Positions 1 through 4,739 of a stretch of DNA of 11,237 bases are shown piece after piece. The stretch lies in NCBI GenBank assembly GCA_023398575.1, contig JAEWSC010000041.1, forward strand, positions 1-11,237, given 5' to 3'. The stretch is from Bacillota bacterium (lineage in GTDB: Bacteria; Bacillota; Clostridia; Christensenellales; Aristaeellaceae). Each line of letters starts with the position of its first letter. The stretch's first letter is position 1. A model generated the notes under the pieces. It saw only the letters and a list, made by a program, of their open reading frames with translations. It did not search any database and was not told the DNA's origin. The translations under genes and the position numbers were made by a program.

Positions 1-167
1 GCAACATCAAGCTGCCTGACGGCGTGGAAATGGTGATGCCCGGTGACCATATCGATATGGAAATCAAGCTGATCACCCCCATCGCCATCGAGCCCGGTCT
101 CCGCTTCGCTATCCGCGAAGGCGGCCGCACCGTTGGTTCCGGCGTCGTGGCCAACGTGATCGCGTAA
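1..167 (+). CDS. tuf: Elongation factor Tu, C-terminal fragment (gene starts before the window)
   Basis: Frame starting at base 3 reads NIKLPDGVEMVMPGDHIDME and continues through IEPGLRFAIREGGRTVGSGVV to VIA and a TAA at 165-167. This is the C-terminal beta-barrel (domain III) of EF-Tu, the GTPase that brings aminoacyl-tRNA to the ribosome in the cytoplasm. The RFAIREGGRTVGSGVV stretch is close to invariant in bacterial EF-Tu, so the identification is secure. Only the last 54 residues are present; the GTP-binding domain lies upstream of the window. A strong hairpin begins 11 bases after the stop and a promoter follows, so tuf probably ends a transcript separate from rpmG, although read-through is possible. 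Confidence 0.97.
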   Translation, partial: NIKLPDGVEMVMPGDHIDMEIKLITPIAIEPGLRFAIREGGRTVGSGVVANVIA

Positions 168-177
168 AGGTTTATAA

Positions 178-206
178 CGCCTGCGGAGGAAATCCCTCCG
201 CAGGCG
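178..206 (+). terminator. Strong hairpin after tuf, probable transcription terminator
   Basis: A perfect 12-bp GC-rich stem (CGCCTGCGGAGG, 178-189, with CCTCCGCAGGCG, 195-206) closes a 5-base loop just after the tuf stop. Its position between the tuf stop and a promoter fits an intrinsic terminator. There is no clean run of T after it, only the mixed ATTTCATT at 217-224, so it may be a weak or factor-assisted terminator, or a 3'-end stabilising hairpin. Confidence 0.6.
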
Positions 207-223
207 ATGCGCCTATCATTTCA

Positions 224-252
224 TTGACAGGCATTGTCAGATATGATACATT
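224..252 (+). promoter_or_regulatory. Candidate sigma-A promoter for rpmG-secE-nusG
   Basis: TTGACA at 224-229 is a perfect -35 box. It is followed after 17 bases by TACATT at 247-252, which matches four of six -10 positions. Transcription would start near 259, about 35 bases before the rpmG start. The -35 region also holds the inverted repeat TGACA-5-TGTCA (225-239), which could be an operator or chance. Confidence 0.55.
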
Positions 253-294
253 GTATGGGCGCGTTTTAACCCAAACAGGCAGGAGGTGTCCAAA

Positions 295-456
295 GTGGCA
301 AATGCCGTTCGCCAGAAGGTTGTTTTGGCCTGCACCGAGTGCAAGCAGCGCAATTACAACTCGATGAAAAACAAAAAGAATACGCCTGACCGGATTGAGC
401 TGAGCAAATACTGCCGTTTTTGCAAAAAGCACACCGATCATAAGGAAACCAAGTGA
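295..456 (+). CDS. rpmG: 50S ribosomal protein L33 (bL33), zinc-binding form
   Basis: A 53-aa protein starting at GTG, with AGGAGGTG at 281-288 correctly placed before it: VANAVRQKVVLACTECKQRN and onward, ending at KHTDHKETK. It is bL33, a small protein of the large ribosomal subunit near the E site. The two pairs CTEC and CRFC are the four zinc ligands of the C+ type L33; Firmicutes often carry a second, cysteine-free copy elsewhere for zinc shortage. Length matches the family (about 49-55 aa). secE follows after only 27 bases, so the two are probably co-transcribed. No tRNA-Trp gene sits between them, although some relatives have one in this position. Confidence 0.95.
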   Translation: MANAVRQKVVLACTECKQRNYNSMKNKKNTPDRIELSKYCRFCKKHTDHKETK

Positions 457-483
457 CCCAACGATGCTGAGGATGTGAAGAAC

Positions 484-747
484 ATGGCAGACGAGAAGAA
501 CGCCAAAAAGGAAAAGGTTTCCTTCTTTGCGCGGGTGCTGCGCTTTTTTAAGCTGCTTCCCGGCCGCGTCGCCACGCCGTTTAAAAACATGTGGCACGAA
601 TTGCGCAAGGTGACCTGGCCGACACGCACTGATCTTGTGAACTATACTGTCATCGTGCTCTTGTTCATACTGGTCATGAGCGTTGTCATCGGCCTGTTAG
701 ACACGGGCGCCTCGTCCCTTGTGAGGCTGATTACCCCGAAGTCTTGA
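484..747 (+). CDS. secE: Preprotein translocase subunit SecE
   Basis: An 87-aa single-span SecE, the clamp subunit of the SecYEG protein-conducting channel in the cytoplasmic membrane. The basic N-terminus is followed by the SecE signature ELRKVTWPTRTDL at residues 39-51, the amphipathic helix on the membrane surface, and one transmembrane helix at about residues 54-72. I chose ATG 484 because GAGG at 469-472 lies 11 bases upstream. An in-frame GTG at 475 would add three residues but sits almost against that ribosome binding site. The long Lys/Glu-rich N-terminal tail is common in Clostridia. Gene order rpmG-secE-nusG is the classic arrangement. Confidence 0.95.
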   Translation: MADEKNAKKEKVSFFARVLRFFKLLPGRVATPFKNMWHELRKVTWPTRTDLVNYTVIVLLFILVMSVVIGLLDTGASSLVRLITPKS

Positions 748-820
748 TGCCGGTGCCCCAATGGAGACCGGTATACACGGGCTGTTTGACCGATTCGCCC
801 AGAAACATTAGGAGAGCCAT

Positions 821-1354
821 ATGACCGAAAAGAAAAAAGAGCCCTGTTGGTATGTAGTACATACTTATTCGGGCTATGAGAACAAAGTCAAGGACAACCT
901 GGAGAAGGCCGTTGAGAATAATGGCATGCAGGACCTGATTATGGAAGCCAGGGTTCCTGTAGAGGATGTCGTTGAGATCAAAAATGGCAAGCGGGTCAAA
1001 TCCCAGCGCAAGATTTACCCTGGCTATGTGCTGGTGAAGATGATCGAAACCAGCGAAAGCTGGTATGTCGTGCGCAATACCCGCGGCGTCACCGGCTTTG
1101 TGGGCCCGGATAGTAAGCCCATCCCTCTTACGGAGGAAGAAGTCGAGAAGATGCTCAACTGCGAAAAGCAGTCAGTGGAGTTTGGCATTGCCATTGGCGA
1201 AGAGGTTCGCATTCTTTCCGGTCCGCTGGAGAACTTCACCGGTACGGTTCTTGATGTAGACACCATCAGGCAAAAGCTTAATGTCAAGGTAAAAATGTTC
1301 CTTGGCCGTGAGATGCCGGTGGAGGTCGCTCTGGATCAGGTGGAGAAGGTTTAA
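821..1354 (+). CDS. nusG: Transcription termination/antitermination factor NusG
   Basis: A 177-aa protein with AGGAGAG at 810-816 ahead of the ATG. It binds RNA polymerase and affects elongation, pausing and coupling to translation. Residues about 8-105 are the NGN domain (CWYVVHTYSGYENKVKDNL; the conserved KIYPGYVLVKM at 64-74; the NTRGVTGFVG segment at 86-95). Residues about 125-177 are the KOW domain (GEEVRILSGPLENFTGTVLD). Length is normal for bacterial NusG (about 175-185 aa), with no extra inserted domain as found in some specialised paralogues. It lies 73 bases after secE and before rplK, as in most bacteria, so this is the housekeeping copy. Confidence 0.97.
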   Translation: MTEKKKEPCWYVVHTYSGYENKVKDNLEKAVENNGMQDLIMEARVPVEDVVEIKNGKRVKSQRKIYPGYVLVKMIETSESWYVVRNTRGVTGFVGPDSKPIPLTEEEVEKMLNCEKQSVEFGIAIGEEVRILSGPLENFTGTVLDVDTIRQKLNVKVKMFLGREMPVEVALDQVEKV

Positions 1355-1478
1355 GCTTTACCGCCGGCTTGCCGGCGTGAAGGCAGCGGTTAAATCCGTA
1401 TGCTGCCGCAATTATTTTGCGGGTGGGAGGAACGCATAACGTTCCGCAGGACCACATTTAGTAGGAGGTGCCATCTTT
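1355..1478 (+). promoter_or_regulatory. Structured leader of rplK, candidate ribosomal-protein (L1-type) control region
   Basis: The 124 bases between nusG and rplK fold on paper into consecutive hairpins: CGCCGG/CCGGCG (1362-1377), GGCAGC/GCTGCC (1382-1407), CCGCAA/TTGCGG (1406-1422), and an outer GTGG/CCAC stem (1423-1426 with 1452-1455). The outer stem encloses the inner stem GGAACG/CGTTCC (1429-1434 with 1440-1445), with asymmetric internal loops. The second and third hairpins share two bases, so they compete. The ribosome binding site AGGAGGTG (1463-1470) follows directly. Known biology: L1 represses the rplK-rplA mRNA in many bacteria. Assigning that role to this leader is my inference. 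Confidence 0.55.
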
Positions 1479-1904
1479 ATGGCAAAGAAAGTTACTGCTC
1501 TCGTCAAGCTGCAGGTTAACGCGGCAAAGGCCACGCCTGCACCGCCTATCGGCCCCGCTTTGGGTCAGCATGGCGTCAACATCCCTGGCTTCTGCAAGGA
1601 GTTCAACGAGCGTACGGCCAAGCAGGCGGGTCTTGTGATCCCCGTGGTCATCACCGTTTACTCCGATCGTACCTTTACTTTCATCACCAAGACTCCGCCT
1701 GCACCCGTGCTCATCAAAAAAGCGCTGGGTCTTGAGAGTGCCAGCGCCAAACCCAATAAGGATAAGGTCGGCAAGCTGACCAAGGCGCAAGTTCGTGAGA
1801 TTGCTACGGCTAAAATGCCCGACTTGAATGCTGCCAGCATCGAAGCTGCCATGAGCATGGTGGCTGGTACCGCACGCAGCATGGGCATCACGGTTGAAGA
1901 GTAA
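1479..1904 (+). CDS. rplK: 50S ribosomal protein L11 (uL11)
   Basis: A 141-aa protein, exactly the usual bacterial length. It is uL11, part of the GTPase-associated centre of the large subunit, where it contacts 23S rRNA, and it is needed for the RelA stringent response in bacteria. The N-terminal domain shows the hallmark PAPPIGPALGQHGVNIPGFCK (about residues 20-40). The C-terminal rRNA-binding domain ends in SMVAGTARSMGITVEE. The proline-rich PPIGPALGQHG segment is where thiostrepton-type antibiotics act; I see nothing unusual in it. AGGAGGTG lies 9 bases upstream of ATG 1479. rplA follows after 90 bases with its own structured leader. Confidence 0.98.
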   Translation: MAKKVTALVKLQVNAAKATPAPPIGPALGQHGVNIPGFCKEFNERTAKQAGLVIPVVITVYSDRTFTFITKTPPAPVLIKKALGLESASAKPNKDKVGKLTKAQVREIATAKMPDLNAASIEAAMSMVAGTARSMGITVEE

Positions 1905-1994
1905 GGGTCTAGCCGAAAAATGATGCTGTCATTTTCTCGGTATATTTGTGGGAGGACAGAGTGCCGCTAATACCACATGGGAGGAAAGTTTGAC
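1905..1994 (+). promoter_or_regulatory. Structured leader of rplA, shares a motif with the rplK leader
   Basis: A hairpin at 1913-1940 pairs CCGAAAAATGA with TCATTTT-C-TCGG (11 bp with one bulged C, 5-base loop). It is followed by GTGGGAGGA (1948-1956), then ACCACA (1972-1977), then the ribosome binding site GGGAGGA (1979-1985). GTGG/CCAC (1948-1951 with 1973-1976) can pair as in the rplK leader, although the inner stem seen there is weak here. The repeated GTGGGAGG...ACCACA...GGAGG order ahead of two adjacent ribosomal genes suggests the same factor or process acts on both. That is inference. Confidence 0.5.
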
Positions 1995-2684
1995 ATGACT
2001 CACGGAAAAAAATATGTCGACAGCAAAAAGCTGATCGATCCCCTCAAGGCGTATGATCCTTCTGAGGCCATTGATCTGGTTTTGAAGACCAGCAAGGCCA
2101 AGTTTGATGAGACGGTAGAAATTTCCGTCCGCTTAGGTGTTGACCCCCGCCACGCTGACCAGCAGGTCCGCGGTGCTGTGGTTTTGCCTCACGGCACTGG
2201 CCGTACGGTTCGCGTACTGGTTTTTGCTAAGAACGATAAGGCCAAGGAAGCGGAAGCTGCTGGTGCCGATTTCGTTGGCGCGGAAGATATTGTTGCCAAG
2301 ATCCAGAATGAGAACTGGTTTGGGTTTGATGTCTGCGTCGCTACCCCTGACATGATGGGCCTTGTTGGCCGTCTGGGCCGCGTGCTAGGCCCCAAGGGCT
2401 TGATGCCCAACCCCAAGTCCGGCACCGTGACCATGGATGTGGCCAAGGCTATCGCAGAAATCAAAGCCGGTAAAGTAGAATACAGGGTGGACAAAACCTC
2501 CATCGTGCATTGCCCCATCGGCAAGTCATCTTTCGGCCAGGAGAAGCTGACGGAGAATTTGAGCTCACTGATGGATGCCATCAATAAAGCCAAGCCTTCT
2601 GCCGCCAAAGGAACCTATCTGCGCTCTGTATACCTGAGCAGCACCATGGGTCCTGCTATAAAGGTAAACGCCCAGAAGTTCTAA
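1995..2684 (+). CDS. rplA: 50S ribosomal protein L1 (uL1)
   Basis: A 229-aa protein, normal for bacterial L1. It forms the mobile L1 stalk that helps release deacylated tRNA, and in many bacteria it also represses its own rplK-rplA mRNA. Visible hallmarks include the N-terminal GKKYVDSKKLIDPLKAYDPSEA, the loop GRLGRVLGPKGLMPNPKSGTVT that is diagnostic of L1, and the C-terminal GTYLRSVYLSSTMGPAIKV. I chose ATG 1995 because GGGAGGA (1979-1985) sits 9 bases before it. An upstream in-frame ATG at 1977 would overlap that ribosome binding site. In most bacteria rplJ and rplL follow; here a terminator does. Confidence 0.97.
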   Translation: MTHGKKYVDSKKLIDPLKAYDPSEAIDLVLKTSKAKFDETVEISVRLGVDPRHADQQVRGAVVLPHGTGRTVRVLVFAKNDKAKEAEAAGADFVGAEDIVAKIQNENWFGFDVCVATPDMMGLVGRLGRVLGPKGLMPNPKSGTVTMDVAKAIAEIKAGKVEYRVDKTSIVHCPIGKSSFGQEKLTENLSSLMDAINKAKPSAAKGTYLRSVYLSSTMGPAIKVNAQKF

Positions 2685-2694
2685 GCTTTGCTTT

Positions 2695-2744
2695 CAAGTA
2701 AAAGTGGTCAAGTGCTTTGCGCTTGGCCACTTTTACTTGATTTT
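2695..2744 (+). terminator. Intrinsic terminator after rplA
   Basis: An 18-bp stem pairs CAAGTAAAAGTGGTCAAG (2695-2712) with CTTGGCCACTTTTACTTG (2722-2739), with one G-T wobble. The inner TGC/GCG can extend it to 21 bp around a TTT loop. ATTTT follows (2740-2744). It begins 10 bases after the rplA stop. The A-rich 5' arm and T-rich 3' arm would let it work in both directions. It cleanly ends the ribosomal transcript. Confidence 0.85.
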
Positions 2745-2815
2745 GCACGATTCACTTGTGCTTCTCACTCTCACTTCGAATGGCTGGCTTGAGATACACG
2801 GCCAGTGAATCGTGT
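2745..2815. repeat. Long inverted repeat (11-12 bp arms, about 47-base centre) of unknown role
   Basis: CACGATTCACT (2746-2756) is perfectly complementary to AGTGAATCGTG (2804-2814), and one wobble pair (2745 with 2815) extends it. A short GGC/GCC pair (2782-2784 with 2801-2803) could form inside. It directly abuts the terminator after rplA. It could be a second RNA hairpin, a miniature mobile element or a remnant. No transposase or target duplication is visible. Confidence 0.5.
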
Positions 2816-2975
2816 AAGGAATGCTGTTACACAAACACCGCGCGCCAGGCATAGCCGAGTGACGCGATTACAAACGAGGGGGACCACTCTTCACTCGTAG
2901 CTCCCCAGGAGTACGCTTTAGCTGCGCTGTTTTCAAAAATGCATCATGAATGGAAAGGTTTTCCGATTCAAAATC
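2816..2975. other. Non-coding junction between rplA block and DtxR gene
   Basis: No convincing coding frame or RNA gene is seen. The first part is GC-rich (ACCGCGCGCC at 2838-2847, GAGGGGGACC at 2876-2885). The part after about 2930 is AT-rich and leads into the DtxR promoter. The reverse complement of 2900-2916 contains TACTCCTG and CTGGGGAGC, both of which also occur near the right end of the window (11181-11188 and 11206-11214). This hints at a shared repeat family or remnant of one. Confidence 0.4.
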
Positions 2976-3004
2976 TTGAGATATAAAATATCTTGTGGTA
3001 TACT
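2976..3004 (+). promoter_or_regulatory. Promoter of the DtxR-like gene
   Basis: TTGAGA (2976-2981), a 17-base spacer and TATACT (2999-3004), with TGG just before the -10 (2996-2998) making it an extended -10 promoter. Transcription should start near 3011, about 40 bases before the ATG at 3051. The spacer is occupied by a palindrome, described separately. Confidence 0.75.
2979..2993. promoter_or_regulatory. Palindromic operator candidate inside the DtxR promoter
   Basis: AGATAT-AAA-ATATCT is a perfect 6-bp inverted repeat with a 3-base centre, placed between the -35 and -10 boxes. A dimeric repressor here would block RNA polymerase. The gene downstream encodes a dimeric winged-helix metalloregulator, so autoregulation is the simple reading. 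The sequence does not match the published DtxR or MntR boxes that I can recall, so this is inference. Confidence 0.5.
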
Positions 3005-3050
3005 GTGAAAAAGTTCAGGCTTTGCCCGACACGAATAAGAGGAAACGACA

Positions 3051-3419
3051 ATGAAAATGCAAGAGTCCGGTGAGAATTATTTGGAGTCCATTCTGGTTTT
3101 GACACAAGAAAAGGGAATGGTACGCTCCATAGATATAGTCAATGCCATGAGCTTCAGCAAACCCAGCATCAGTAATGCCATGCGACGGTTGAGGGAGAAT
3201 GGGTATATCAAGATGGACAGAAGCGGCTTCATTACGCTAACGGAACAAGGGCGCAATGTGGCCGAATCGGTATATGAGAGGCATCGGCTGCTGACTGAGT
3301 ATTTACAAAGCCTTGGTGTCAGTGAAAAAACGGCTGCGGAGGATGCATGCCGTGTGGAGCATGTGTTAAGTCAAGAAACATTCGATTGTATTAAGCAGCA
3401 TATGGAGTTCAGATCTTAA
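3051..3419 (+). CDS. Short DtxR/MntR-family metal-dependent transcriptional regulator
   Basis: A 122-aa protein, the short form without the C-terminal SH3-like domain. Residues about 5-65 are a winged helix-turn-helix; the recognition region is SIDIVNAMSFSKPSISNAMRRLRENGYI. The rest is the dimerisation and metal-binding domain. Family members repress iron or manganese uptake, or export genes, when metal is bound. By eye against MntR, the ligands are E12, H78, E103 and H104. The MntR D8 position is N9, and the E99 position is C100, giving ACRVEHVLS; this resembles the DtxR set (Cys-Glu-His) more than MntR. Iron or another soft metal is therefore possible, but not shown. AGAGG (3038-3042) precedes the start; ATG 3057 is an alternative. 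The next gene lies 62 bases downstream on the same strand. Confidence 0.85.
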   Translation: MKMQESGENYLESILVLTQEKGMVRSIDIVNAMSFSKPSISNAMRRLRENGYIKMDRSGFITLTEQGRNVAESVYERHRLLTEYLQSLGVSEKTAAEDACRVEHVLSQETFDCIKQHMEFRS

Positions 3420-3481
3420 CCATGGCCAAAGCAGGCACATGAAAGCCAGCTTTCGCGGGGAAGGAGTGGAGTGACGTAAGT

Positions 3482-3952
3482 ATGGAAATAACATTACTGG
3501 TGCTGATGCTTTTGGGACTCGCGGCAGCAGTGGTGCTCTATATATACGACAGACGCCACTCAAAACGGGAAAGCATTCGGCAAGATAAAATGCGAAATGG
3601 TGAGCTGTATCAAGAACTTACGGATATTATTCGCAGGTGCAAGCGTCGCTATGTCGAACAGGTAAGGATCGGGCGGGAGTGCGTTGAGTTTAAAATGCTG
3701 GTGCCGGCAGGGAGGAAGGTAGTCTTTTTACTGGAAGGAAGGGGATTTCGTCCTCTTTCACAGCAAAGACAGCATACGCTCTGCCAACTTCTGATGCAGG
3801 ATATACCCGTGTTGGCCGACAAGAGCCGGTATACGGTACGCAAAGAAGCAAAGCCTCTTCCTAATGGAGAAAAGACGGTAGAATATGTCTATACGATGAA
3901 AATCGGCTATAAGGATGCATTGAACCGTTCGCCATATTATATGCAGGGTTAG
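3482..3952 (+). CDS. Unrecognised membrane-anchored protein, 156 aa
   Basis: I do not recognise this family. Residues 1-21 form a single hydrophobic helix (MEITLLVLMLLGLAAAVVLYIYD) followed by the basic stretch RRHSKRES. It is therefore probably anchored with its N-terminus outside and its body in the cytoplasm; there is no signal-peptidase motif. The body (about 40-156) is a charged alpha/beta-looking domain with ELYQELTDIIRRCKRRYVEQVRIG, VVFLLEGRGFRP and a C-terminal YKDALNRSPYYMQG. GGAG (3468-3471) lies 10 bases before the ATG, supporting this start. It follows the DtxR-like gene on the same strand and may share its promoter. Its stop overlaps the stop of convergent recO by four bases. Confidence 0.7.
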   Translation: MEITLLVLMLLGLAAAVVLYIYDRRHSKRESIRQDKMRNGELYQELTDIIRRCKRRYVEQVRIGRECVEFKMLVPAGRKVVFLLEGRGFRPLSQQRQHTLCQLLMQDIPVLADKSRYTVRKEAKPLPNGEKTVEYVYTMKIGYKDALNRSPYYMQG

Positions 3953-4680
3953 ATGTCTTCCCATATCGGGCCGCCCTTAACCGGCTTATCCAGCCTGATT
4001 TCTACAAAGCAACGCAGGCTGTCAAAGGGAGCATCCTTGCCATCAAACTTGGTGGAAGCTTCCGGTCCTTCTCTAAATACTGTTCGCAGCCATAGCACCT
4101 GCCCTCCTGTTAATGGAGGACTTTTTTTGGTGTAATTGCAAGCTGTGCAAGAAAGGCCGCCAGCATCGCAGTCAAAGGCCAGCTTTTCTGCATCTTCCAG
4201 TTTTTTTCCGCAGTGGACGCAGTGATGGAGTCTGGGTTTATAGCCGAGAAGGTTGGCATAATGCAATAGAAATCCGGATATAAGACCTCGCCGGTCATCT
4301 TTGCTGTAGGTCAAACGATGCAGGCTTTTAACTAAAAGCCAAAAGAGCGGGTCACTGTCTTCACCTGGCTGTGCAGCAGCTTCTGCGAGGCTTAGCATAT
4401 AAGCCCCGCAGGATAAAAGGCCATAATCCAACCGCAGGGGATAAAAACTGTCATGCAATGTGCAAGTGGATAGTATGTTTTTTTCATGTTGGGAGAACAA
4501 TACATACTCGCCTGTGCAGAAAACTTCGCTGGCGCTCATCAAAGGCGATTTTGGCCGACGGCAACCACGGGATAATGCTTCCACCCGCCCCATGGAAGGC
4601 GTCAAAAGGGTGAGAATACGGTCATTGTCACGGTAATTCACACCCCGCAGCACAATAGCGGAAACAGTGAGGGAAGACAT
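3949..4680 (-). CDS. recO: DNA repair protein RecO
   Basis: A 243-aa protein of normal length. RecO works with RecF and RecR to load RecA on single-stranded DNA covered by SSB, and anneals complementary strands. The N-terminus (SSLTVSAIVLRGVNYRDNDRILTLLTPSMGRVEALSRG) is the RecO OB-fold with its typical 'IVL...Y.D.D.ILTLLT...G' pattern. The C-terminal part carries zinc-site cysteines C154/C157 (CVHC) and C178/C181 (CTAC), with FDCDAGGLSC between them. I chose ATG 4680 because GGAGG lies 5 bases upstream on the minus strand; the open frame runs further back but into the permease gene. It is downstream of the ABC operon (59-base gap) and probably partly read from that promoter. Its 3' end overlaps the stop of the convergent 156-aa gene. 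Confidence 0.93.
   Translation of the reverse strand: MSSLTVSAIVLRGVNYRDNDRILTLLTPSMGRVEALSRGCRRPKSPLMSASEVFCTGEYVLFSQHEKNILSTCTLHDSFYPLRLDYGLLSCGAYMLSLAEAAAQPGEDSDPLFWLLVKSLHRLTYSKDDRRGLISGFLLHYANLLGYKPRLHHCVHCGKKLEDAEKLAFDCDAGGLSCTACNYTKKSPPLTGGQVLWLRTVFREGPEASTKFDGKDAPFDSLRCFVEIRLDKPVKGGPIWEDI
4103..4128 (+). terminator. + strand terminator candidate lying inside recO
   Basis: CCTCC (4103-4107) and GGAGG (4115-4119) form a 5-bp GC stem with a 7-base loop, followed by AC and seven T (4122-4128). On the + strand this resembles a short intrinsic terminator, about 150 bases after the 156-aa gene. It could stop the DtxR transcript within the antisense of recO. On the recO strand the same bases encode KKSPPLTGG, so it may be a coding coincidence. 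Confidence 0.45.
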
Positions 4681-4707
4681 AAAACCTCCAAACCTTGAGA
4701 TACGCAA

Positions 4708-4716
4708 AGCATACCA
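4708..4716 (-). promoter_or_regulatory. Weak extended -10 candidate for recO
   Basis: On the minus strand TGG-TATGCT is an extended -10 element about 28-36 bases upstream of the recO ATG. No good -35 box is present 17 bases further up. It could give recO its own basal transcription in addition to read-through from the ABC operon. Confidence 0.3.
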
Positions 4717-4739
4717 CAATTTGGCGCTGTATGGAAGGA

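Noticed and set aside
475..483. GTG start for secE three codons upstream of ATG 484
   Set aside because: The only ribosome binding site (GAGG at 469-472) would be two bases from the GTG, which is too close; ATG 484 has proper spacing.
457..483. Possible tRNA-Trp between rpmG and secE, as in some Firmicutes
   Set aside because: Only 27 bases separate the genes; no room for a tRNA.
172..597. Minus-strand open frame opposite rpmG/secE
   Set aside because: It covers the tuf hairpin, the promoter and all of rpmG in antisense and has no recognisable protein features; it is a shadow.
1977..1994. ATG 1977 as the rplA start
   Set aside because: It overlaps the GGGAGGA ribosome binding site and adds residues not typical of L1; ATG 1995 fits family length and spacing.
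3051..3419. Idea that the DtxR-like gene is a truncated pseudogene
   Set aside because: Short forms without the SH3-like domain are normal in Firmicutes; promoter, ribosome binding site and metal-site residues are present.
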